Source: Arachis hypogaea (Eukaryota; Streptophyta; Magnoliopsida; Fabales; Fabaceae). From it: a stretch of 64,000 nucleotides of DNA. Shown in pieces: positions 22,968 through 34,408 of the stretch. The position numbers and the translations under genes were made by a program. Position 1 is the stretch's first letter; each line of letters starts with the position of its first letter. The stretch is taken from positions 62,001-126,000 of the forward strand of contig NW_027255452.1 in the NCBI RefSeq assembly GCF_003086295.3, written 5' to 3'. A model generated the notes under the pieces. It was given only the letters and a program-made list of their open reading frames with translations, was not told where the DNA came from and made no database searches.

Positions 22968-23375
22968 TAAAAATGCTAAAAATTCTAGAAAATCTTTGAA
23001 AACCCTAAAAAACCCTAGAAAACCCTAAAAAATTCTAAAAATCATAGAACACCCTAAAAACCCTAAAAAACCCTAGAAAACCCTTAAAACCATAAAAAAC
23101 ACTAAAAACCCCTAGAAAACCCTAAAAAACCCTTAAAACCTTAAAAAACACCAAAAACCCTAGAAAACCCTAAAAAACACTATAATCCCTAGAAAACTCT
23201 AAAAAACACTAAAAAACATAGAAAATTCTAAAAAACCCTAAAAACACTAAAAACACTAAAAAACCCTAGAAAACCCTAAAAAGCATAGAAAACCCTAAAA
23301 AACACTAAAAACCCAAGAAAACCCTAAAAACCATAGAAAACCCTAAAAAAACCTAGAAAACCCTAGAAAACCCTT
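22968..23375 (-). repeat. C/A-rich long arm, orientation b, truncated
   Basis: 408 bases with the early part of the b long arm deleted (the ccctaacaacgatag pair is missing). It ends at the recurrent cccttagagttttttacgg breakpoint. Confidence 0.9.
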
Positions 23376-24161
23376 AGAGTTTTTTACGGTTTTCTAAGAT
23401 TTTTTAGCATTCTCTTGGGTTTTTTGCATTTTCTAGGGTTTTAGGGATTTCTGGGTTTTCTAGGATTTTTTAGGATTCTCTAGGGTTTTCTAGGGTTCTT
23501 AGGGTGTTTTAGGGTTTTTTAGGGTTTTCTAGGGTTTTTAGGATTTTTTAAGGTTTTCTAGGGGTTTTTAGTTTTTTAGGGTTTTATTGGGTTTTTAGTT
23601 TTTAGTGTTTTTTAGGGTTTCTTAGGATTTTTTAGGGTTTTCTAGGGTTTTCTAAAGTTTTTTAGGGTTTTTGGGGTTTTCTAGGGTTTTTTTTTGTTTT
23701 TAGGGTTTTCTGGGTTTTTAGAATTTTCTAGGTTTTTTACGGTATTCTGGGGTTTTTTGGAGTTTTCTAGTGTTTTCTAGAGTTTTTAGAATTTTTTAGG
23801 GTTTTCTAGGATTTTTTAGCATTCTCTTTGGTTTTAAGCATTTTCTAGGGTTTTAGGGATTTCTGGGTTTTCTAGGATTTTTTATGATTCTCTAGGGTTT
23901 TCTAGGGTTCTTAGGGTGTTTTAGGGTTTTCTAAGGTTTTTAGTATTTTCTAGGGTTTTTTAGGGTTTTCTAGGGTTTTTTATGATTTTTCTGGGTTTTT
24001 TAGGGATTTCTTAGATTTTTTAAGATTCTCTAGGGTTTGTTAGGGTTTTCAAGGGTTTTTTAGGGTTTCTAGGGTTTTTTTGGAATTTCTAGGTTTTTTT
24101 AGGTTTTTTCGCGTTTTCTAGGGTTTTGTAGGGTTTTATAGTATTTTCTAGTGTTTTGGGT
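23376..24161 (+). repeat. G/T-rich arm, truncated short arm fused to a full short arm
   Basis: The first 150 or so bases are an inner short-arm fragment. From about 23510 a near-complete b short arm follows, closely matching 19238-19903. Two cattctctt markers are present, near 23409 and 23820. Confidence 0.88.
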
Positions 24162-24578
24162 TAAAAACGCTAAAAATTCTAGAAAATCTTTGAAAACCCT
24201 AAAAAACCCTAGAAAACCCTAAAAAATTCTAAAAATCATAGAACACCCTAAAAACCCTAAAAAACCCTAGAAAACCCTTAAAACCTTAAAAAACACTAAA
24301 AACCCCTAGAAAACCCTAAAAAACCCTTAAAACCTTAAAAACACCAAAAACCCTAGAAAACCCTAAAAAACCCTAAAAAACACTATAATCCCTAGAAAAC
24401 TCTAAAAAACACTAAGAAACCTAGAAAATTCTAAAAAACCCTAAAAACACTAAAAACACTAAAAAACCCTAGAAAACCCTAAAAACCATAGAAAACCCTA
24501 AAAAACACTAAAAACCCAAGAAAACCCTAAAAACCATAGAAAACCCTAAAAAAACCTAGAAAACCCTAGAAAACCCTT
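24162..24578 (-). repeat. C/A-rich long arm, orientation b, truncated
   Basis: 417 bases, nearly identical to 22968-23375, ending at the same cccttagag breakpoint. Confidence 0.9.
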
Positions 24579-25586
24579 AGAGTTTTTTACGGTTTTCTAA
24601 GATTTTTTAGCATTCTCTTGGGTTTTTTGCATTTTCTAGGGTTTTAGGGATTTCTGGGTTTTCTAGGATTTTTTAGGATTCTCTAGGGTTTTCTAGGGTT
24701 CTTAGGGTTTTCTATGGTTTTTAGGGTTTTCTAGGGTTTTTTAGTGTTTTTAGGGTTTTTTAGAATTTTCTAGGTTTTTTAGTGTTTTTTAGAGTTTTCT
24801 AGGGATTATAGTGTTTTTTAGGGTTTTTTAGGGTTCTTAGAGTTTTTTAGGGTTTTCTAGGATTTTTTTTTGTTTTTAGAGTTTTTAGGGTTTTCTACGT
24901 TTTTTTGGGTTTTTAGGGTTTTCTAGGGTTTTTGGAGTTTTTTGGGTTTTCTAGGGTTTTTTAGGGTTTTTTAAGGTTTTCTAAGGGTTTTTAGTTTTTT
25001 AGGGTTTTTTTGGGTTTTTAGTTTTTAGTATTTTTTAGGGTTTCTTAGGATTTTTTAGGGTTTTCTAGGGTTTTCTAAAGTTTTTTAGGGTTTTTGGGGT
25101 TTTCTAGGGTTTTTTTTTTGTTTTTAGGGTTTTCTGGGTTTTTAGAATTTTCTAGGTTTTTTACGGTATTCTGGGGTTTTTTGGAGTTTTCTAGTGTTTT
25201 CTAGAGTTTTTAGAATTTTTTAGGGTTTTCTAGGATTTTTTAGCATTCTCTTGGGTTTTAAGCATTTTCTAGGGTTTTAGGGATTTCTGGGTTTTCTAGG
25301 ATTTTTTATGATTCTCTAGGGTTTTCTAGGGTTCTTAGGGTGTTTTAGGGTTTTCTAAGGTTTTTAGTATTTTCTAGGGTTTTTTAGGGTTTTCTAGGGT
25401 TTTTTATGATTTTTCAGGGTTTTTTAGGGATTTCTTAGATTTTTTAAGATTCTCTAGGGTTTGTTAGGGTTTTCAAGGGTTTTTTAGGGTTTCTAGGGTT
25501 TTTTTTGGAATTTCTAGGTTTTTTTAGGTTTTTTCGCGTTTTCTAGGGTTTTGTAAGGTTTTATAGTATTTTCTAGTGTTTTGGGT
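24579..25586 (+). repeat. G/T-rich mosaic arm of three pieces
   Basis: Truncated short arm (to about 24710), then a long-arm fragment matching 20690-20990, then a b short arm from about 24960 to the end. The length of 1008 bases is explained by these fusions. Confidence 0.87.
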
Positions 25587-25993
25587 TAAAAATGCTAAAA
25601 ATTCTAGAAAATCTTTGAAAACCCTAAAAAACCCTAGAAAACCCTAAAAAATTCTAAAAATCATAGAACACCCTAAAAACCCTAAAAAACCCTAGAAAAC
25701 CCTTAAAACCTTAAAAAACACTAAAAACCCCTAGAAAACCCTAAAAAACCCTTAAAACCTTAAAAAACACCAAAAACCCTAGAAAACCCTAAAAAACCCT
25801 AAAAAACACTATAATCCCTAGAAAACTCTAAAAAACACTAAAAAACCTAGAAAATTCTAAAAAACCCTAAAAACACTAAAAACACTAAAAAACCCTAGAA
25901 AACCCTAAAAAGCATAGAAAACCCTAAAAAACACTAAAAACCCAAGAAAACCCTAAAAACCATAGAAAACCCTAAAAAACCTAGAAAACCCTT
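25587..25993 (-). repeat. C/A-rich long arm, orientation b, truncated
   Basis: 407 bases, third member of the near-identical series with 22968-23375 and 24162-24578. Confidence 0.9.
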
Positions 25994-26347
25994 AGAGTTT
26001 TTTACGGTTTTCTAAGATTTTTTAGCATTCTCTTGGGTTTTTTGCATTTTCTAGGGTTTTAGGGATTTCTGGGTTTTCTAGGATTTTTTAGGATTCTCTA
26101 GGGTTTTCTAGGGTTCTTAGGGTGTTTTAGGGTTTTTTAGGGTTTCTATGGTTTTTAGCATTTTCTAGTGTTTTCCAGGGTTTTTTAGGAATTTCTTGGA
26201 TTTTTTAAGATTCTCTAGGGTTTTTTAGGGTTTTTCTAGGGTTTTTTAGGTTTTCTAGGGTTTTTTAGGAATTTCTAGGTTTTATTCGGCTTTTTCGCGT
26301 TTTCTAGGGTTTTGTAGGGTTTTTTAGGGTTTTCTAGTGTTTTGGGT
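25994..26347 (+). repeat. G/T-rich truncated short arm, orientation b
   Basis: 354 bases starting at the recurrent breakpoint inside the short arm and ending normally (ttttcgcgttttctaggg, gtgttttgggttaaaaacc). Confidence 0.9.
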
Positions 26348-26554
26348 TAAAAACCCTAAAAATTCTAGAAAATATTAGAAAACCCAAAAAACCCTAAAAA
26401 TCTCTAGAAACCCTAAAAAAACCCTAACAACGATAGAAAACCTTAAAAAACCCTAACAACGATAGAAAACCCAAAAAAATCCTAAAATCCCTAAAAAACC
26501 CTAAAAATTTTAAAAAATCCTAGAAAAATTAAAAAACCCTAAAAAGCCTAGAAA
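26348..26554 (-). repeat. C/A-rich long-arm stub, orientation b
   Basis: Only the first 207 bases of the long arm, with paired ccctaacaacgatag markers near 26430 and 26460. It then joins directly to a G/T short arm at ctagaaaggttttctagag. Confidence 0.89.
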
Positions 26555-26961
26555 GGTTTTCTAGAGTTCTTAGAGTTTTTTAGGATTTTCTAGGATTTTT
26601 TAGCATTCTCTTGGGTTTTTAGCATTTTCTAGGGTTTTTAGGGATTTCTGGATTTTCTAGGATTTTTTTAGAATTCTCTAGGGTTTTCTAGGGTTCTTAG
26701 GGTTTTTTAGGGTTTCCTAGGGTTTTAAGGATTTTTTATGGTTTTTAGTGTTTTCTAGGGTTTTTTAGGGTTTTCTAGGGTTTTAGCGTTTTCTAGGGTT
26801 TTCCAGGGTATTTAGGGTTTTCTTGGATTATTTAAGATTCTCTAGGGTTTGTCTAGTTTTCAAGGGTTTTTTAGGGTTTCTAGGTTTTTTAGGAATTTCT
26901 AGGCTTTTTCGCGTTTTCTAGGATTTTGTAGGGTTTTATAGTGTTTTCACTAGTTTTGGGT
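26555..26961 (+). repeat. G/T-rich truncated short arm, orientation b
   Basis: 407 bases starting inside the short arm (gagttcttagagttttttag), with cattctcttgggtttttag, and ending gttttgggttaaaaacg. Confidence 0.9.
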
Positions 26962-28262
26962 TAAAAACGTTAAAAATTCTAGAAAATATTTGAAAACCCT
27001 AAAAAACCCTAAAAATCTCTAGAAACCCTATAAAAAACCCTAACAACGATAGAAAACAATAGAAAAACAAAAAAAAACCCTAAAATCCCAAAGAAATCCT
27101 AAAAATCTTAAAAAATTCTAGAAAAAATAAAAACCCAAAAAATCCCTAAAAAACCCTAGAAAATCCTAAAAAACCCTAGATAACCCCAAAAAACCGTAGA
27201 AAACCATAAAAAACCCTAGAAAATCCTAAAAAATCCTAAGAATCATAGAACACCCAAAAAAACCAAAAAAATCCTAGAAAACCCTAAAAAATCCAAAAAA
27301 CCCTAAAAAACCCTAGAAAACCCTTAAAACCTTAAAAAACACTAAAAACCCCTAGAAAACCCTAAAAAACGCTTAAAACCTTAAAAACCCTAAAAACCCT
27401 AGAAAATCCTAAAAAACACTATAATCCCTAGAAAACTCTAAAAAATACTAAAAAAGCTAGAAATTTCTAAAAAACCCTAAAAACACTAAAAACACTAAAA
27501 ACCCAAGAAAACCCTAAAAAACACTAAAAACCCAAGAAAACCCTAAAAAACACTAAAAAACACTAAAAATCCAAGAAAACCCTAAAAAACCATAGAAAAA
27601 CCCTAAAAATCCTAAAAACCATAGAAAATCCTAAAAAACACTAAAAACCCAAGAAAACCCTAAAAACCATAGAAAAACCCTAAAAATCCTAAAAATCGTA
27701 GAAAACCCTAAAACACTCTTAAAACTCTAGAAAACCCCGAAAAACCCTAAAAAACCGTAAAAACTCCGGAAAACCTTAGAAAACTCTAAAAAATCCTAAG
27801 AATAATAGGAAACCCTAAAAATCCTACAAAACCCTAAAAAATCCTAAATCCTTAGAAAACCCTAAAAAAATCCTAAAAACCGTAGAAAACCCTAAAAATC
27901 TCTTAAAACTCTAGAAAATCCTAGAAAACCCCGAAAAATCCTAGAAAACTGTAAAAACTCCAGAAAACCTTAGAAAACACTAAAAAGCCATAAGAATAAT
28001 AGAAAATCCTAAAAAAGCTAAAAAATCCTACAAAACCCTAAAAAATTCTAAAAACCCTAGAAAACCCTAAAAAAATGCTAAAAACCCTTCAAAAGACTAG
28101 AAAATTCTAACAAACCCTACAAAACCCTAAAAAACAGCCCCTAGAGAATCCTAAAAACTCCTAAAAAACCCTAAAAACCCTAGAAAACCTTAAAAACTCT
28201 AGAAAACCCTAAAAACCCTAGAAACGCTAAAAACCTTGAAAACGCTAAAAAAGCATAAAAAA
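26962..28262 (-). repeat. C/A-rich long arm, orientation b, shortened
   Basis: 1301 bases running from the b junction to aacgctaaaaaagcataaaa. It has two taagaataat markers (near 27799 and 27988), so part of the arm is duplicated while another part is missing. Confidence 0.91.
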
Positions 28263-31200
28263 GTTTTTAGGATTTTTTAGGGTTTTCTAGGGGGTTTTTA
28301 GTTTTTTAGGATTTTTAGGGTTTTCTTGGGTTTTTAGTCTTTTTAGGATATTTAGGATTTCTTATGGTTTTTTATGGTTTTCTAGGGTTTTCTAAAGTTT
28401 TTAGGGTTATCTAGGGTTTTTTTTTGTTTTTAGGGTTTTTTGGGTTTTTAGGGTTTTTTGGATTTTTAGGGTTTTCTAGGGTTTTTTACGGTTTTCTATG
28501 GTTTTTTGGAGTTTCCTAGGGTTTTCTAGAGTTCTTAGAGTTTTTTAGGATTTTCTAGGATTTGTTAGCATTCTCTTGGATTTTTAGCATTTTCTAGGGT
28601 TTTTATGGATTTCCGGGTTTTCTAGGATTTTTTTTAGAATTCTCTAGGGTTTTCTAGGGTTCTTAGAGTTTTTTAGGGTTTCCTAGGGTTTTTAGGATTT
28701 TTTTTATGGTTTTTAGTGTTTTCTAGGGTTTTTTAGGGTTTTCTAGGGTTTTAGCGTTTTCTAGGGTTTTCCAAGATATTTAGGGTTTTCTTGGATTATT
28801 TAAGATTCTCTAGGGTTTGTCAGGGTTTTCAAGGGTTTTTTAGGGTTTCTAGGTTTTTTATGAATTTCCAGGTTTTTTTTAGGTTTTTTCACGTTTTCTA
28901 GGGTTTTATGGTGTTTTCGAGTGTTTTGGGTTAAAAACGCTAAAAATTCTAGAAAATCTTTGAAAACCCTAAAAAACCCTAAATATCTCTAGAAACCCTA
29001 AAAAAACCCTAACAACGATAGAAAACAATAGAAAAACAAAAAAAAACCCTAAAATCCCAAAAAAACCCTAAAAATCTTTTAAAATCCTAGAAAAATTAAA
29101 AAACCCTAAAAATCCCTAAAAAGCCCTAAAAAATCCTAAAAAATCCTATAAATCCCTAAGAACTCCAAAAACTGTAGAAAACCCCAAAAAACCCTAGAAA
29201 ACCATAAAAAACCCTAGAAAACCCTAAAAAATTCTAAAAATCATAGAACACCCTAAAAACCCTAAAAAACCCTAGAAAATCCTTAAAACCTTAAAAAACA
29301 CTAAAAACCCCTAGAAAATCCTAAAAAACCCTTAAAACCTTAAAAACACCAAAAACCCTAGAAAACCCTAAAAAACACTATAATCCCTAGAAAACTCTAA
29401 AAAACACTAAAAAACCTAGAAAATTCTAAAAAACCCTAAAAACACTAAAAACACTGAAAAACCCTTGAAAACCTTAAAAACCATAGAAAACCCTAAAAAA
29501 CACTAATAATCCAAGAAAACCCTAAAAACCATAGAAAACCCTAGAAAACCCTAAAAAATCCTAAAAACCGTAGAAAACCCTAAAACACTCTTAAAACTCT
29601 AGAAAACCCCGAAAAACCCTAGAAAACCGTAAAAACTCTAGAAAACCTTAGAAAACTCTAAAAAATCCTAAGAACAATAGGAAACCCTAAAAAACCTAAA
29701 AAATCCTACAAAACCCTAAAAAATCCTAAAATCCCTAGAAAACCCTAAAAAACCCTAAAAACCCTAAAAATCTCTAGAAACCCTAAAAAAACCCTAACAA
29801 CGATAGAAAACCTTAAAAAACCCTAACAACGATAGAAAACCCAAAAAAATCCTAAAATCCCTAAAAACCCTAAAAATCTTAAGAAATCCTAGAAAATTAA
29901 AAAACCCTAAAAAGCCCTAGAAAATCCTAAAAAACCCTAGAAAATCCTAAAAAATCCTAGAAAACCTTAAAAACTCCAAAAACTCTAGGAAACCCCAAAA
30001 AATCCTAGAAAATCGAAAAAACTCTAGAAAACCATAAAAAACCCTAAGAATCATAGAGCACCCTAAAAAATCCTAGAAAACCCTAAAAAAATCCTAAACA
30101 CCTAGAAAACCTTAAAAAACCCAAAAAAACCCTAAAAAAACCCTAGAAAACCCTTTAAACCTTAAAAAACACTAAAAACCCCTAAAAAACCCTAAAAAAC
30201 CCTTAAAACCTTAAAAACACTAAAAAACCTTAGAAAACTCTAAAAAAAACCCTAAAAAGATAAAAAACACTAGAAAAACTTAGAAAAATCCTAAAAACAA
30301 TAGAAAACCCTAAAAAACCCTAGAAAATCGTAAAAACCAAAGAAAACCCTAAGAAACACTAAAAACCTAAGAAAACCCTAAAAACCATAGAAAACCCTAG
30401 ACAACCCTAAAAATCTATTAAAACTCTAGAAAATCCTAAAAAACCCTAAAAATCGTAGAAAACCCTAAAACACTCTTAAAACTCTAGAAAACCCCGAAAA
30501 ACCCTAGAAAACCGTAAAAACTCCAGAAAACCTAAGAAAACTCTAAAAAATCCTAAGAACAATAGGAAACCCTAAAAAAACCTAAAAAATCCTAAAATCC
30601 CTAGAAAACCCTAAAAAACCCTAAAAATCTCTAGAAACCCTAAAAAAACCCTAACAACGATAGAAAACCTTAAAAAACCCTAACAACGATAGAAAACCCA
30701 AAAAATCCTAAAATCCCTAAAAAACCCTAAAAATCTTAAGAAATCCTAGAAAATTAAAAAACCCTAAAAAGCCCTAGAAAATCCTAAAAAACCCTAGAAA
30801 ATCCTAAAAAATCCTAGAAAACCTTAAAAACTCCAAAAACTCTAGGAAACCCAAAAAATCCTAGAAAATCGTAAAAAACTCTAGAAAACCAAAAAAACCC
30901 TAAGAATCATAGAGCACCCTAAAAAATCCTAGAAAACCCTAAAAAAATCCTAAAAACCTAGAAAACCTTAAAAAACCAAAAAAACCCTAAAAAACCCTAG
31001 AAATCCCTTTAAACCTTAAAAAACACTAAAAACCCCTAGAAAACCCTAAAAAACCCTTAAAACCTTAAAAACACTAAAAAACCTTAGAAAACTCTAAAAA
31101 AAACCCTAAAAAGATAAAAAACACTAGAAAAACTTAGAAAAATCCTAAAAACAATAGAAAACCCTAAAAAACCCTAGAAAATCCTAAAAACCAAAGAAAA

Positions 31201-31620
31201 CCCTAGAAAACACTAAAAACCCAAGAAACCCTAAAAACCATAGAAAACCCTAGAAAACCCGAAAAAATCCTAAAAACCGTAGAAAACCCTAAAAATCTAT
31301 TAAAACTCTAGAAAATCCTAGAAAACCCGAAAAATCCTAGAAAACTGTAAAAACTCCAGAAAACCTTAGAAAACACTAAAACGCCATAAGAATAATAGGA
31401 AACCCTAAAAAACCTAAAAAATCCAACAAAACCCTAAAAAATTCTAAAAACCCTAGAAAACCTAAATGCTAAAAACCCTGCAAAACACTAGAAAATTCTA
31501 ACAAACTCTACAAAACCCTAAAAAACACTAAAAACCCTAGAAAACCCTAAAAAATCTAGAAAACCCTAAAAACCCTAAAAACCCTAGAAACGCTAAAAAC
31601 CTTGAAAACGCTAAAAAAAG
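28263..31620. repeat. b unit 1: short arm 28263-28931, long arm 28932-31620
   Basis: First unit of the long b array. The G/T short arm is 669 bases. The C/A arm is 2689 bases because it holds a direct duplication of about 860 bases (roughly 29570-30430 and 30430-31290), so markers such as ctaagaacaataggaaaccc and ccctaacaacgatag pairs occur twice. It is the last unit whose leading junction keeps gcataaaaaag. Confidence 0.92.
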
Positions 31621-34163
31621 TTTTTTAGTGTTTTTTGGGTTTTTTAGGGTTTTCTAAGGTTTTTAGGATTTTTTAGGGTTTTCTAGGGGGTTTTTAGTTT
31701 TTTAGGGTTTTCTTGGGTTTTTAGTGTTTTTAGGATATTTAGGATTTCTTATGGTTTTTTACGGTTTTCTAGGGTTTTCTAAAGTTTTTTAGGGTTATCT
31801 AGGGTTTTTTTGTTTTTAGGGTTTTTAGGTTTTTTTGGGTTTTTAGGGTTTTTTACGGTTTTCTATCGTTTTTTCGAGTTATCTATTGTTTTTTTTAGGG
31901 TTTTTTGGTTTTTTAGGGTTTTTAGGGTTTTCTAGGGTTTTTTACGGTTTTCTATGGTTTTTTCGAGTTTTCTAGGGTTTTCTAGAGTTCTTAGAGTTTT
32001 TTAGGATTTTCTAGGATTTGTTAGCATTCTCTTGGATTTTTAGCATTTTCTAGGGTTTTTATGGATTTCTGGGTTTTCTAGGATTTTTTTAGAATTCTCT
32101 AGGGTTTTCTAGGGTTCTTAGAGTTTTTTAGGGTTTCCTAGGGTTTTTAGGATTTTTTATGGTTTTTAGTGTGGTTTAGGGTTTTCTAGGGTTTTAGCGT
32201 TTTCTAGGGTTTTCCAAGATATTTAGGGTTTTCTTGGATTATTTAAGATTCTCTAGGGTTTGTCAGGGTTTTCAAGGATTTTTTAGGGTTTCTAGGTTTT
32301 TTATGAATTTCCAGGTTTTTTTTAGGTTTTTTCACGTTTTCTAGGGTTTTGTAGGTTTTATAGTGTTTTCTAGTGTTTTGGGTTAAAAACGCTAAAAATT
32401 CTAGAAAATCTTTGAAAACCCTAAAAATCGCTAGAAACCCTAAAAAAACCCTAACAATGATAGAAAACAATAGAAAAACAAAAAAAAAACCCTAAAATCC
32501 CAAAAAAACCCTAAAAATCTTAAAAAATCCTAGAAAAATTAAAAAACCCTAAAAATCCCTAAAAAGCCCTAGAAAATCCTAAAAAATCCTAGAAATCCCT
32601 AAGAACTCCAAAAACTGTAGAAAACCCCAAAAAACCCTAGAAAACCATAAAAAACCCTAGAAAACCCTAAAAAATCCTAAAAATCATAGAACACCCTAAA
32701 AACACTAAAAAACCCTAGAAAACCCTTAAAACCTTAAAAAACACTAAAAACCCCTAGGAAATCCTAAAAAACCCTTAAAACCTTAAAAACACCAAAAACC
32801 CTAAAAACCCTAAAAAAAAACACTATAATCCCTAGAAAACTCTAAAAAACACTAAAAAACCAAGAAAATTCTAAAAAACCCTAAAAACACTAAAAACACT
32901 AAAAAACCCTTGAAAACCTTAAAAACCATAGAAAACCCTAAAAAACACTAATAATCCAAGAAAATCCTAAAAACCATAGAAAACCCTAGAAAACCCTAAA
33001 AAATCCTAAAAATCGTAGAAAACCCTAAAACACTCTTAAAACTCTAGAAAACCCTGAAAAACCCTAGAAAACCGTAAAAACTCCAGAAAACCTAAGAAAA
33101 CTCTAAAAAATCCTAAGAACAATAGGAAACCCTAAAAAAACCTAAAAAATCCTAAAATCCCTAGAAAACCCTAAAAAACCCTAAAAAACCCTAACAACGA
33201 TAGAAAACCTTAAAAAACCCTAACAACGATAGAAAACCCAAAAAAATCCTAAAATCCCTAAAAAACCCTAAAAATCTTAAGAAATCCTAGAAAATTAAAA
33301 AACCCTAAAAAGCCCTAGAAAATCCTAAAAAACCCTAGAAAATCCTAAAAAATCCTAGAAAACCTAAAAACTCCAAAAACTCTAGGAAACCCAAAAAATC
33401 CTAGAAAATCGTAAAAAACTCTAGAAAACCATAAAAAACCCTAAGAATCATAGAGCACCCTAAAAAATCCTAGAAAACCCTAAAAAAATCCTAAAAACCT
33501 AGAAAACCTTAAAAAACCCAAAAAAAACCCTAAAAAAACCCTAAAAACCCTTTAAACCTTAAAAAACACTAAAAACCCCTAGAAAACCCTAAAAACCCTT
33601 AAAACCTTAAAAACACTAAAAAACCTTAGAAAACTCTAAAAAAAACCCTAAAAAGATAAAAAACACTAGAAAACTTAGAAAAATCCTAAAAACAATAGAA
33701 AACCCTAAAAAACCCTAGAAAATCGTAAAAACCAAAGAAAACCCTAGAAAACACTAAAAACCCAAGAAATCCCTAAAAACCATAGAAAACCCTAGAAAAC
33801 CCGAAAAAATCCTAAAAACCGTAGAAAACCCTAAAAATCTATTAAAACTCTAGAAAATCCTAGAAAACCCCGAAAAATCCTAGAAAACTGTAAAAACTCC
33901 AGAAAACCTTAGAAAACACTAAAAAGCCATAAGAATAATAGGAAACCCTAAAAAACCTAAATAATCCAACAAAACCCTAAAAAATTCTAAAAACCCTAGA
34001 AAACCTAAATGCTAAAAACCTGCAAAACACTAGAAAATTCTAACAAACTCTACAAAACCCTAAAAAACACTAAAAAACCCTAGAAAACCCTAAAAAATCT
34101 AGAAAACCCTAAAAACCCTAAAAACCCTAGAAACGCTAAAAACCTTGAAAACGCTAAAAAAAG
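31621..34163. repeat. b unit 2: short arm 31621-32383, long arm 32384-34163
   Basis: 2543-base unit. The leading junction is aacgctaaaaaaagtttttt, with the gcataaaa piece lost, as in all following b units. The short arm has a small internal expansion near 31860-31960 (repeated tacggttttctat words). A chance 75-codon frame on the minus strand (32243-32470) spans the junction and looks like translated repeat. Confidence 0.92.
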
Positions 34164-34347
34164 TTTTTTAGTGTTTTTTTTAGGGTTTTCTAAGGTTTTT
34201 AGGATTTTTTAGGGTTTTCTAGGGGGTTTTTAGTTTTTTAGGGTTTTTAGGGTTTTCTTGGGTTTTTAGTGTTTTTAGGATATTTAGGATTTCTTATGGT
34301 TTTTTACGGTTTTCTAGGGTTTTCTAAAGTTTTTTAGGGTTATCTAG

Positions 34348-34408
<61 letters not shown>

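Noticed and set aside
32243..32470. 75-codon open frame on the minus strand across a G/T-to-C/A junction
   Set aside because: The first part is F/V/L-rich and the second K/N/P-rich, exactly the two strands of the repeat. Sister junctions at 34906, 37403 and 39728 do not keep it open.
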